A stretch of 23,369 nucleotides of DNA from an uncultured Romboutsia sp. (GTDB taxonomy: Bacteria; Bacillota; Clostridia; Peptostreptococcales; Peptostreptococcaceae). A program made the translations under genes and the position numbers. The DNA lies in NCBI GenBank assembly GCA_937907205.1, contig CALESE010000048.1:1-23369 (forward strand). The letters are read 5' to 3'. The notes under the pieces were generated by a model. The model saw only the letters and a list, made by a program, of their open reading frames with translations, was not told where the DNA came from and did no database searches. Shown here piece after piece: positions 15,473 to 23,369 of this stretch; within the stretch, counting starts at the first letter, position 1, and the number at the start of each line of letters is the position of its first letter.

Positions 15473-16991
15473 TTATTTATTTATATTTTTATATAGCCAA
15501 ATACAATCATATGGCTTTAATGTGATTTCATTATTATCTAAATCAACTTCTAAACTTTCACCTAAGTTTATAAATATTCCATTTAATTCATATTTTCTTA
15601 TATTCTCTAAATTTATAACTTGATGATATTCACTAAAGTTTCCTAAAACTAATAACTCTTCATCTTTATTTCTCTTAAAAAACGCAAAAATACTATTGTT
15701 ATTAGTATTTATTACATTGCTAATAATATCAGATCTAAATATATCATAATTATTTCTTATTTCTATAAATTTTTTGATATTATTAAATATATTCCCTTCA
15801 ATTCTAGTTATATCATTTCTATTTTTAGCTCTATCCCAATTGAATGCTGGTCTATGTAACCATCTACTATCATGTTTCTTATTATGATCTGATATATACC
15901 AGTAATCATTTAATTGACCTATTTCATCTCCACTATATAACATAGGTATGCCACTATATGCTAGTACTACACTATTTAATAAAATAATTCTTCTTTGAGA
16001 TAAGTAAATTTCATGTAAATTACATTCTTCTAAGGCTTTTTCAAGTCCACACAATGATGCTAAAGTACCTGAAGTTCTTTTAAAATTATCAATCTCATAT
16101 ATCTGTCCCTTAGCAAAACTTCCTTGGAAATTACCACTGTAAAAATCTATTATAAATTGTTTGTGTGCAACTGGACTAAATCCAAATTGTTTTATAATTT
16201 CATCATTAAATTCCCAATTAATATTATTATTACAACGAGAATAATTTATATATGATGATTCTTGTAACTTATTTATAGATTGTTTTAAATGTTCTGTCAT
16301 TATACGAACATCCCTAGTAGCTAAAGAATTCCATAAAAGTACCATCAGGGAATTATTATCGATTATACTAAATTTATCACCTCTTAATATGACTGATGGA
16401 CATACTATTTTAGTTATAATTTTACAAATCTTAACTACTAAAGATTTTTCTCCTATATTTAAGATTTCAATTCCTCTATTAAAAATATGTAATATATTAT
16501 TTATTATTTCATTAAATAACAATGGATTTTTCAAACTTTGTTCTTCACTTTGTGTATTAATCATATAAAAATCTACACCAACACTTATCTTTTCTTTTCT
16601 AAACATATCTATAATTTTTTCTAATTGTCCATATTCTTCATTATCTTTGCTATTTAGTGTATTATTAAATTCCATTATATGTAAATATGTTATATTAAGT
16701 TCTTTTATATAATCTATTTTTGATTTTAACCCCTTTAAATCTTTACAAAATAAGTCTAAATATATTGTATATCCTATTTTATCTTCTCTTAAAAACCAAG
16801 AACTATCTTCTTCTTGATTTAAAAGATTTTTCCATTATATTTAATAATTCATCATAGTATTGTTCATAATTATCATAATCACCATACATATATTGATAAA
16901 GATTTTTTAAATCATTTCCGTATACTTGCAATCTTTCATTATATTCTTTAAGATTTTTTTGATTTTTACTTTTCTCGGCTATCCTTTCCAT
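15473..16991 (-). pseudogene. Degenerate amylosucrase-like GH13 gene (frameshifted, catalytic residues lost)
   Basis: The start at 16991 follows AGGGGG. The N-terminal part (LKEYNERLQVYGNDLKNLYQ) resembles the amylosucrase helical domain. A run of five A (plus-strand T at 16827-16831) is one too long: deleting one base joins the frame ...LLNIMEN to LLNQEEDSSWFLRED and then IYLDLFCKDLKGLKSKIDYI, matching the amylosucrase 'DLFAGDLKGLKDKI' block. After the correction 505 codons remain open to 15473. Compared with amylosucrase (about 636 residues), the barrel between ITYLHI and NPLLFNEI is cut short, the nucleophile 'RMDA' reads NIGE, the general-acid segment is absent, and 'RSHDDIGW' reads RCNNNINW. 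Yet the C-terminal half is well kept: LMVLLWNSLATRDVRI, GSFAKGQIYEID, IPMLYSGDEIGQLNDY, DSRWLHRPAFNWDRA, and the beta-domain VLGNFSEYHQ. It cannot be a normal sucrose enzyme. Confidence 0.82.
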
Positions 16992-17341
16992 ATTCATCCC
17001 CCTACTATCCAAATATAGTAAATGTTATTATCAAACATTACCAATTAAATATTTATATCTATTAAATTTTACTAAATTAAAATATATCCTTTATTTTTTG
17101 TCAAAAATTTTAAATTTAATAGTATGTAAATTTAATTTAACTATAAAAAATTTATATATATAAATTTACATATTTATTACCCTCAGCTATTGATTTTTTC
17201 TATATTTAATAGTATATATAACTTAATACTTAAACCTATTATTATTACCTAATACTAATTTATTGTTTACAAGTTTGCGATATTCTGTTAAATTATAAAA
17301 AGGAATTTTTATTATAAATTTTTATTTAGGAGATTGAAGTT
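16992..17341. promoter_or_regulatory. Divergent intergenic region with the M28 gene promoter
   Basis: About 350 bp of very AT-rich DNA between divergent genes. On the plus strand TTTACA (17266-17271), 17 bp, TAAATT (17289-17294) with an upstream TG (extended -10) would start transcription near 17301, 40 nt before the M28 gene; GGAG at 17330-17333 is its ribosome binding site. I could not choose a promoter for the GH13-like gene. No other structure was noted. Confidence 0.5.
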
Positions 17342-18994
17342 ATGAAAAAGAAACATATAAGCTTGATATCACTTTTACTAGTTCTATTATCATCAATATT
17401 TATAGGGTATAACTCTCTTTACCCTTCTAGTCCAAATTATGATGATAATACCAAAGTAAAAGTAAACAATCAAATAAACCATATTAAAGAAATAGCTAAA
17501 GAGCCTCATTCTATATTTGATAATAAAGGTCACGAAAAAGTTAAAAATTATATTTTAGATGAATTAAAAAAACTAGGTGTTGAATCTAAAACTTACAAAT
17601 ACAATGATGTTTATGTTAAGAGAACAAACACTAAAGAAAATTTAGAAAATATATATGCAGAAATTAAAGGTAAAAATGATTCATATATTATGCTTGTAAC
17701 TCATTATGATAGTTCTCATGCTAAAAAAGAGCGTTATGCAGAAAAAGATGGATCATATGGTGCTGCTGATGCAGGGTATGGACTGTCTACTATACTTGAT
17801 ACAATAAGAGCTATAAAAGAAAATAATGTTCCTCTAAAAAATGGTATAAAAATACTAATAACAGATGGGGAAGAATATGGTCTTTTAGGAGCTAAAGAAG
17901 CTGTTAAAGAAAAAGAGATTTTTGAAAATGTAAATTATTTAATAAACTTAGAAGCTAGAGGTACTGATGGTCCCGCTATAATGTTTGAGACTAGCCCTAA
18001 TAATTCAAAAGTTCTTGATTTATATTCAAAGTCTGATAAGCCATTTTCTTATTCTATAACACCAGAAATATATAGATTACTACCTAATAGTACTGATTTT
18101 ACAGTATTTTTAGATAATAATATTACTGGAATTAATATTAGTGTCTTAGATGGAATGGAACATTATCATACTCCAGATGACAATGTTGAAAATATAAATG
18201 AAAAATCACTTCAACATTATGGTGATCAAGTTTTACCTATAGTTACTGAATTTGTTACAAATGAAAAATTTGCAACTAAAGAATCACTTGCTTCAGATAA
18301 TGATTCAATATTTTTCATATTAGGTAATGTATTTGTAAAATATTCTAAATCAATAAATTATTTTTTACTTTTACTAATTTTAGCTTCTATAATTTTCTTA
18401 TTTAGAAAGTTTGAAATTAAAAATATAGGTAGAGTATTTAAGTACACTTTATTAAATACATTATTTACGGCTTTTGTTATGATTGTATCTTTTATAATAA
18501 CGAATATAGCAGCTTCAATTAATGGTCGTAACTTTAAAATGACTTATCTTCCTCTTATAAAGCATGAGGATATTATAATATTGACTGTAATATGTTTATC
18601 TTTAATAGGATATATTTTACTTATAAGTAAGTTTAGTAAAAAATTTAAAGAGCAAAATGAATTTATATTAGGATCTTTAATATTATTATTTATACTATCA
18701 GCTGTTATTACAATAGTACTACCTGGAGCAAGTTATTTATTTGTATTCCCATCAGTATTAATAAGTATTTTCACTACTATTAATACTTTAATTAAAAATA
18801 ATAATATATCATATGTTCTATTACTTCCTATTGCTTTAATAAATATACTTTATGTCCCAACAGTATATTTATTTAACTGTGCATTAACATTAGGTGCATT
18901 AAGTGTAAATATGTTCTTTGTTATGATAGCTATAATATCAATAGTATCATGCATTGTTCAAATTAAAGGTATATTAGAATATAATGCTAAATAA
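17342..18994 (+). CDS. M28-family metallopeptidase with C-terminal multi-pass membrane domain
   Basis: A 550-residue protein: an N-terminal signal-anchor (about residues 5-26), an extracytoplasmic M28 aminopeptidase-like domain (about 40-310), then about seven membrane helices (335-550). The di-zinc site is complete: His121 (VTHYDSS), Asp143 (GAADAGYG), Glu177/Glu178 (TDGEEYGLLGA), Glu204 (NLEARGTDG) and His276 (EHYHTPDDN). The fold order and the fused membrane half resemble the ER metallopeptidase 1/Vps70-type M28 branch; bacterial versions exist, but their substrates are not known. The membrane part includes PGASYLFVFPSVL. It is expected to trim peptides on the outer face of the membrane (inference). 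It is transcribed alone, from the TTTACA/TAAATT promoter, to a strong terminator. The start is supported by GGAG and by the signal sequence. Confidence 0.9.
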   Translation: MKKKHISLISLLLVLLSSIFIGYNSLYPSSPNYDDNTKVKVNNQINHIKEIAKEPHSIFDNKGHEKVKNYILDELKKLGVESKTYKYNDVYVKRTNTKENLENIYAEIKGKNDSYIMLVTHYDSSHAKKERYAEKDGSYGAADAGYGLSTILDTIRAIKENNVPLKNGIKILITDGEEYGLLGAKEAVKEKEIFENVNYLINLEARGTDGPAIMFETSPNNSKVLDLYSKSDKPFSYSITPEIYRLLPNSTDFTVFLDNNITGINISVLDGMEHYHTPDDNVENINEKSLQHYGDQVLPIVTEFVTNEKFATKESLASDNDSIFFILGNVFVKYSKSINYFLLLLILASIIFLFRKFEIKNIGRVFKYTLLNTLFTAFVMIVSFIITNIAASINGRNFKMTYLPLIKHEDIIILTVICLSLIGYILLISKFSKKFKEQNEFILGSLILLFILSAVITIVLPGASYLFVFPSVLISIFTTINTLIKNNNISYVLLLPIALINILYVPTVYLFNCALTLGALSVNMFFVMIAIISIVSCIVQIKGILEYNAK

Positions 18995-19022
18995 AATGTA
19001 AATCTTTTAAATATATAAAAAT

Positions 19023-19066
19023 AAAAGATCTAAAGTTAAATTATATAATTTAACTTTAGATCTTTT
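19023..19066. terminator. Bidirectional terminator between the M28 gene and zinc-ribbon gene
   Basis: A 21-bp perfect stem, 19023-19043 with 19046-19066, built around AAAAGATCTAAAGTTAAATT, with T-rich ends on both strands (plus: TCTTTTTATTTT). It lies between convergent genes and can terminate both. Confidence 0.88.
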
Positions 19067-19070
19067 TATT

Positions 19071-19445
19071 TTAACATATTTTATTTCCACAGCATACACA
19101 ATAATTAGAATCTAAGTCTATTTTAGTTTCACAAAGTTCACATATTTTAAATTCTTCATATTCTTCATGTTGTAAATTAGCTCCACATTCAGCACAAAAT
19201 TTATCTTTTTTATTTGCTACATTTCCACACTCGCAAAAAATACCTCTTTTTTCTTCTTCAAGTTTTTCTATTTCAATACTTTCATCGTAAATAATCTTAT
19301 CTAATATTACTAATTCTTTAGCTAACTCAGAAAAACTTTCATCTTCTATTTCCTTATTTCTTATTTTTTGGTATAAAATCATTCCCATTTCCAATAGGAT
19401 ATTACTTTTCTTTACTTGTGCTTCATTTTTATTTATTTCATTCAT
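19071..19445 (-). CDS. Double zinc-ribbon protein
   Basis: A 124-residue soluble protein with a charged helical N-terminal half (about 1-68, likely coiled coil: IEIEKLEEEKRG) and two C-terminal cysteine clusters: CECG (Cys71, Cys73) with CAECG (Cys84, Cys87), and CELC (Cys102, Cys105) with CVCCG (Cys116, Cys118, Cys119), plus a final Cys124. These are treble-clef/zinc-ribbon signatures of the type seen in many regulatory or scaffold proteins. The start at 19445 has GGAGAGG upstream. It is 17 bp downstream of a zinc-ribbon membrane protein gene on the same strand, so the two are probably co-transcribed and may act together. No enzymatic domain is visible; function unknown. Confidence 0.82.
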   Translation of the reverse strand: MNEINKNEAQVKKSNILLEMGMILYQKIRNKEIEDESFSELAKELVILDKIIYDESIEIEKLEEEKRGIFCECGNVANKKDKFCAECGANLQHEEYEEFKICELCETKIDLDSNYCVCCGNKIC

Positions 19446-19462
19446 AATACTACCTCTCCATA

Positions 19463-20830
19463 TTATTCTTTCGTATATAATTTATATCCTAATGCTGATA
19501 CTAAACAACTATATAAAAATGATAATGTTATTGTTATAAATAAATTGCTTCCCATATATATTGATGACTTATACGAATTCATCTGTATTAAAGATATGTT
19601 TCCATCTACATTTATACTACTGAATGATGCTAATATTCCCATAGATATTGCATAAAATAAACTAAAAATTATTATTGGTTTTATATTATTTTCTTTATAT
19701 CTATGCTTTATGCTACATCCCATTATTAATAATATAATAAATGATATAGCCATCATTGAATATAATATTAATTTTGTATTAAAGAATAACCCTGAACTTG
19801 TCATGCTAAGTACCGATATTATTTGCTTATTTAATATAACTGGTATAAAGTTTGCAAATGACCAAATATATGAACTTACTTGACTTAATATAATACTTAA
19901 ACTTATTGTATCAGAATACCCATATATTCCTAGTTCAGATAAAAAACTAACATCAGATAAAACTAATATAAACATCATTATAAAAACTATAAAATACCCT
20001 ATTAAAACCGTATTTACAGCTTTTTTTAATAAATAAAAATAATTATTTTCTTTTTTATGTTCTTTATTAAAACCAATCCAGTATGTACTTAAAAATCCAA
20101 TTAAAAATCCATTAAATAATACACTTAAGTAGCTATACCTAATATTTAATGACATACCATATTGTAGCATATCATTAGAACTTAACCTTAAATTACTTAT
20201 TAAGTTTATAAATAATAACATTACAGAATAAGACAAAGCAACTGCTATAGAGTCTATAAATAATCCTTTTGAGTCTTTACGTTCTTTTCTCATAAATATC
20301 ATATTTGATATAAGTAAAGATACTATTGGAACTATAAGAATTGCTAACAACCCTAATCTGATATTAATTAGTCCAGATCCTAACATGGATGAAGTATATC
20401 CATGTAAATTACCTAAATTAAACGCTAAAATTATATGCATTGGATTTATTATAGCACCTAGTTGTGATTTACCTATACTCATAAAAAATTTAATAACTAA
20501 TGATACTACTAAAAGAATTAATATTGACACTAATGATGTAAAAATTACTTTTTTCTTATCTACAATATTTAAAATATTATTAATATTTTTTATAAGTTCA
20601 GTTTTGTTATTTAACCTTTCTTCATTTTCTGTTCTTTTTACTTTGTATAAAATCTCTCCACAGTTTTTACAGTAATTGTAACTTTGCTCATTTTCAAAAT
20701 TACAATTATTACAATTATTATTTTCTATTTTTTCTAAGTTTAAATTATTTAAATTACTTTTATTTAATATATTTCCATCTTCTTTAGAATAATTTTTATA
20801 CTTTATAAAATTAGAATCTAAATTATCCAT
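19463..20830 (-). CDS. Polytopic membrane protein with N-terminal zinc ribbon
   Basis: A 455-residue protein. Residues 1-38 are Asn/Lys-rich and disordered; a zinc ribbon follows (Cys40, Cys43, Cys54, Cys57 in NNCNNCNF...YNYCKNCGEIL); a charged linker runs to about residue 90; then about nine membrane helices with short loops reach the C-terminus. This zinc-ribbon plus multi-TM layout is common in uncharacterised Firmicutes proteins. I do not recognise the specific family. The upstream open frame extends to a TTG at 20881, but that codon looks like part of a promoter -35 (TTGAAA), so the ATG at 20830 is preferred although it lacks a good ribosome binding site. It is 17 bp from the next zinc-ribbon gene, a likely two-gene unit. 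Confidence 0.78.
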   Translation of the reverse strand: MDNLDSNFIKYKNYSKEDGNILNKSNLNNLNLEKIENNNCNNCNFENEQSYNYCKNCGEILYKVKRTENEERLNNKTELIKNINNILNIVDKKKVIFTSLVSILILLVVSLVIKFFMSIGKSQLGAIINPMHIILAFNLGNLHGYTSSMLGSGLINIRLGLLAILIVPIVSLLISNMIFMRKERKDSKGLFIDSIAVALSYSVMLLFINLISNLRLSSNDMLQYGMSLNIRYSYLSVLFNGFLIGFLSTYWIGFNKEHKKENNYFYLLKKAVNTVLIGYFIVFIMMFILVLSDVSFLSELGIYGYSDTISLSIILSQVSSYIWSFANFIPVILNKQIISVLSMTSSGLFFNTKLILYSMMAISFIILLIMGCSIKHRYKENNIKPIIIFSLFYAISMGILASFSSINVDGNISLIQMNSYKSSIYMGSNLFITITLSFLYSCLVSALGYKLYTKE

Positions 20831-20893
20831 ATTATAAGATGATAATTTTAATATAATTATACATTTATACTTTATTTTCAAGTATACTATAAA

Positions 20894-20914
20894 ACTCTAG
20901 TTTTTAGCTAGAGT
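20894..20914 (-). terminator. Terminator overlapping the rhodanese stop codon
   Basis: ACTCTAG (20894-20900) pairs with CTAGAGT (20908-20914) around a 7-nt loop; the minus-strand 3' side continues TTTATAG. The stop codon is within the 5' arm. Confidence 0.6.
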
Positions 20915-21210
20915 CTATAATCAATTATTCCTTTTTCTAAATTATATAAATTATTAAATCCAGATATAGATAATAAATTACAAGCTGTTATACTCCTATG
21001 CCCACTTCTACAATATACAACTACTTTTTTATCTTTATATTCTTCTAAATCATCTACTTCATATAATAAATCTTGTAGCGGTATATTTATAGCATTATCT
21101 ATCTTACATTCTTCATACTCTTCTTTAGTTCTTATATCTAATAATAATATATCTTCTTTGTTATTTAATACTTTTTTTAATTCGTCAGTAGTTATATTTT
21201 TAAAATTCAT
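20908..21210 (-). CDS. Rhodanese-like sulfurtransferase domain protein
   Basis: A 100-residue single-domain rhodanese. The active-site loop is CRSGHRS with Cys67, the residue that carries the persulfide; LLLDIRTKEEYEECKIDNAINIPL is the typical N-terminal strand-and-turn. At the end, the usual G-G...W is modified to LEKGIIDY. It would transfer sulfur from an unknown donor to an acceptor in the cytoplasm. I start at the ATG at 21210 with AAGAGGTG 7 nt upstream; the longer frame begins with a GTG that lies within the ribosome binding site. Single-gene unit with its own terminator, directly after which the zinc-ribbon membrane protein gene begins. Partner unknown. Confidence 0.9.
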   Translation of the reverse strand: MNFKNITTDELKKVLNNKEDILLLDIRTKEEYEECKIDNAINIPLQDLLYEVDDLEEYKDKKVVVYCRSGHRSITACNLLSISGFNNLYNLEKGIIDYRL

Positions 21211-21308
21211 AATTATCACCTCTTATATTAATCTTATACCCAAATTAATTTATATAAAATCAATCTATCTTAATAACAATTTAATTTGAAATATATTATT
21301 TAAGTATT

Positions 21309-22103
21309 TTAATATCTTAATGAAAATATTTCATCTAAAGTCATATTTAATATACATGGCTTATCAAATTCCCATGTTCCATCATAAGCAAGTTCATCAC
21401 CTATATAAAATGCTCCTTGTCCATGTCTTTTACCATGTGCAAATTCTCCTATATATTTTTTTCCATCTGGCCAAATATATGTCCCTTTTCCATGAACTAA
21501 ATTATTTTTCCATTTTCCATCATATATTAGATTACCTTCAGAGTCATAACAAACTCCCATACCTTCCATTTTATTATTTTTAAATTCACCTATATATATA
21601 CTACTTTCACTCCATTTATAGATTCCTTTTCCATTTTTTTGACCGTACATCCAGTTACCTATATACTCATCTTTACTTTTATATATCATTTTACCTATTC
21701 CGCTCATATTATCATCTTTAAATTCTCCAATGTATACATTTTCACTTTTAAATATACACATTCCATATCCATTTTTTATATTATTTTCAAAATTACCTAT
21801 ATATTCAATACCTTCTATAAAAGTGTATACACCCTGTCCTTGCATACTTCCTTTTATAATCTTTCCTATATATACATCTCCATTTGAAAAATTATATATT
21901 TTATTATTTTCTTTTTTATAATTACCAAATTCTTTATCTATGTTATTTTCTTCTAATGCCAGTACTTCTTCTTTAGTTGCAATTTTATTTCGTCTTAAAA
22001 CTTTTTTTTTCATCTTTTTTATATTTTTAATTTCTTTATTAATTTCATTTATAACGCTTAGATATTCATTGTATATATCAATATATTCTTTAGAAACTTT
22101 CAT
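21309..22103 (-). CDS. MORN-repeat protein with N-terminal coiled coil
   Basis: A 264-residue protein. Residues 1-40 form a lysine-rich helical or coiled-coil region (NEINKEIKNIKKMKKKVLRR), and about residues 70-250 consist of eight MORN repeats of about 23 residues, e.g. GDVYIGKIIKGSMQGQGVY, DEYIGNWMYGQKNGKGIY and KKYIGEFAHGKRHGQGAF. The last repeat ends YDGTWEFDKP, followed by a short tail. MORN repeats make an extended beta-sheet used for protein or lipid binding; bacterial MORN proteins have mostly unknown roles. There is no signal peptide or membrane helix, so cytoplasmic location is expected. The start at 22103 has TAGGAGAAA upstream. Repeat spacing is regular, with no frameshift. No partner gene is obvious. 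Confidence 0.9.
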   Translation of the reverse strand: MKVSKEYIDIYNEYLSVINEINKEIKNIKKMKKKVLRRNKIATKEEVLALEENNIDKEFGNYKKENNKIYNFSNGDVYIGKIIKGSMQGQGVYTFIEGIEYIGNFENNIKNGYGMCIFKSENVYIGEFKDDNMSGIGKMIYKSKDEYIGNWMYGQKNGKGIYKWSESSIYIGEFKNNKMEGMGVCYDSEGNLIYDGKWKNNLVHGKGTYIWPDGKKYIGEFAHGKRHGQGAFYIGDELAYDGTWEFDKPCILNMTLDEIFSLRY

Positions 22104-22236
22104 ACTATATTTCTCCTATCTACTTGCTCCACTATTATTGCTAGTTTTATTATATATTAAATTATATATATATTTCTACATTCATTAGAAAAACTCTTTT
22201 TAAAACGACAAAATATATTTTATTTCCTTAAATAAA

Positions 22237-22288
22237 TCTAAACAAAAAAGAGAATATGTAATTTTACATATTCTCTTTTTTGTTTAGA
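22237..22288. terminator. 25-bp perfect hairpin terminator downstream of the YitT gene
   Basis: Arms 22237-22261 and 22264-22288 pair over 25 bp with no mismatch, separated by 2 nt; an AAAAAAGAG / CTCTTTTTT core provides a U run on either strand. It is about 180 nt past the YitT-family stop and about 130 nt upstream of the MORN gene. It is unusually long for an intrinsic terminator in this window. Confidence 0.8.
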
Positions 22289-22345
22289 ACTTATCCGCAT
22301 CATTAAATAGCTTAGATTTCCAATCTAATATACTATAAATTATAC
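22237..22345 (-). ncRNA. Candidate small RNA or structured 3' UTR
   Basis: In the 366-bp gap between the YitT and MORN genes, on the minus strand, a possible promoter (TTGTAC at 22381-22376, 18 bp, TAAAAT at 22357-22352) would start an RNA of about 110 nt. That RNA contains the hairpin TAGATT-GGA-AATCTA (22327-22313) and ends in the 25-bp terminator hairpin. Upstream, closer to yitT, is a hairpin with a GAAA tetraloop (TAGAGAGT-GAAA-ACTCTCTA, 22430-22411). No open frame of note lies here. It could equally be the YitT mRNA 3' UTR. Confidence 0.3.
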
Positions 22346-22469
22346 AACTATATTTTAATTTCCAAATACATTTATGTACAAGGAATACAGACAAGATATA
22401 CTCTAGAGTTTAGAGAGTTTTCACTCTCTAATATATATTATAGTTAACTTTATAACTTATATACATAAA

Positions 22470-23336
22470 TTATAAAGCTTTTTCTTTAAATCCTCTTCCT
22501 TTAACTTCATTAACATCATTAACTGATATAAATGATTTTTTATCATATTTTAATGATATATCTTTTATCTTAGGAATTTCACTTGAAGAAACTATACAAT
22601 ATATTAATTTCTTTTTCTCATGAGTATAAGCACCCTCAGCATCTAAAAAAGTTACTCCTCTATTAAGTTCTGTCATTATATCTTTTGCTATAGATTCACT
22701 TTCTCTTGATATAACCATTACAGATTTTTGATTATTCATTGCATCTTTTACAAAGCTCATTACTGTAGAACTTATATACATACCTATTAGAGTATATAAT
22801 GCTAATTCCATTCCAAATAAAGCACTTCCTGCCGTAACTATTATTATATTTATAGCTAGTAGGGTATCTTTCATAGAAATATTTATTTTCATCTTTAAAA
22901 TAGCTGCAATTATATCAGTTCCACCTTGAGATGTTTTTGTTTTAAAAACAATACCAGTTCCTATTCCTGAAAGTATCCCTCCATAAACACTTTGAAGAAG
23001 TATATCGTTTACTGGTATAAAATTACCAATATTTTGAGTTATACCTAATAAAATAGAAAATAATACCATATTTATTAAGCTTGTTATACAAAATTCTTTT
23101 TCTAAGTATATAAATCCTATTATAAATATAGGTATATTTATAACAAATGTTAATACCCCCATATTTATATCTGTTAAATAGTTTATAGCTGCTGATGCAC
23201 CTGCTACTCCTCCACTCAATAAGTGAGCAGGTCTTAAAAAACCGTTAACCCCTATACAATTTATTGTCATACCTATTATTATCGCAAGGTACCTTAAGAT
23301 GATGTTGTCTTCTAGGGCGGTATTAACTTTACTCAT
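22470..23336 (-). CDS. YitT family membrane protein (DUF161 + DUF2179)
   Basis: A 288-residue protein with about six membrane segments in residues 12-195 (including INCIGVNGFLRPAHLLSGGVAG and the GIGTGIVFKTKTSQGGTDIIA turn) and a C-terminal cytoplasmic DUF2179 domain (about 205-280; MVISRESESIAKDIMTELNRGVTFLDAEGAYT). This is the full YitT architecture; the family's transport substrate is not established. The start at 23336 follows GAAGGGAG. The promoter would lie beyond the window's end. It is followed by a long 3' region with a GNRA hairpin and the 25-bp terminator. Confidence 0.92.
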   Translation of the reverse strand: MSKVNTALEDNIILRYLAIIIGMTINCIGVNGFLRPAHLLSGGVAGASAAINYLTDINMGVLTFVINIPIFIIGFIYLEKEFCITSLINMVLFSILLGITQNIGNFIPVNDILLQSVYGGILSGIGTGIVFKTKTSQGGTDIIAAILKMKINISMKDTLLAINIIIVTAGSALFGMELALYTLIGMYISSTVMSFVKDAMNNQKSVMVISRESESIAKDIMTELNRGVTFLDAEGAYTHEKKKLIYCIVSSSEIPKIKDISLKYDKKSFISVNDVNEVKGRGFKEKAL

Positions 23337-23369
23337 TTCTTTCTCCCTTCAATTATTTTTATGCACTTT

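Noticed and set aside
21320..22188. Several long plus-strand open frames opposite the MORN gene
   Set aside because: They are shadows of the repetitive MORN coding sequence: biased Phe/Tyr/Ile composition, no ribosome binding sites, and mutual overlap.

Overview
The window is very AT-rich. It has strong GGAGG-type ribosome binding sites, U-tailed intrinsic terminators and a lipoprotein with a GerMN-like (spore germination) domain. Together these point to a low-GC, probably spore-forming member of the Clostridia; a Peptostreptococcaceae-type genome is my inference, and the species cannot be fixed from the sequence alone. Almost every gene lies on the minus strand. The exceptions are an aldose-1-epimerase-like gene (14128-15003) and an M28-type membrane peptidase (17342-18994). 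I see no rRNA, tRNA, CRISPR array, insertion sequence or prophage.

Layout. Positions 105-3447 hold small housekeeping or hypothetical genes: a YvlD/holin-IV-like membrane protein, a GerMN-like lipoprotein, a short gene broken by an in-frame stop, a 50-residue membrane peptide overlapping a YbjQ-family gene, and a membrane-anchored alpha/beta hydrolase. Positions 3631-6461 are a complete cytosine-salvage unit: codB (cytosine permease) and codA (cytosine deaminase), with a near-consensus promoter, a PyrR-type RNA-binding hairpin, a pairable antiterminator and an intrinsic terminator in the leader. This predicts UMP/PyrR attenuation of cytosine use. Positions 6476-7507 are a BMP-family (nucleoside-type) lipoprotein gene disrupted twice: an apparent one-base loss in an A tract and a 37-bp tandem duplication.

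Positions 7818-13857 form a sialic acid (N-acetylneuraminate) catabolic cluster: an RpiR/SIS regulator, a YhcH-family protein (sialic acid anomerase type), a sodium:solute symporter, nanA (lyase), nanK (ROK kinase, here without the usual zinc cysteines) and nanE (ManNAc-6-P epimerase). Together these would import sialic acid and convert it to pyruvate and GlcNAc-6-phosphate. Near-identical promoter/operator blocks precede nanE and nanA, and hairpins punctuate the gaps between genes. A LacX-type aldose epimerase gene is divergent from nanE.

Positions 15025-22103 are accessory or poorly characterised: an 85-residue hypothetical protein; an amylosucrase-like GH13 gene that has lost its catalytic residues and much of its barrel and also carries a frameshift; the M28 peptidase with a multi-pass C-terminal membrane domain; two adjacent zinc-ribbon proteins, one of them polytopic; a rhodanese; and an eight-repeat MORN protein. 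The window ends with a YitT-family membrane protein. Its 3' region holds a GNRA hairpin, a possible small RNA and an unusually long 25-bp perfect hairpin.

The observations most worth following are the PyrR-type leader on codBA, the twin nan promoters, the catalytically dead amylosucrase homologue, and the doubly broken BMP gene.
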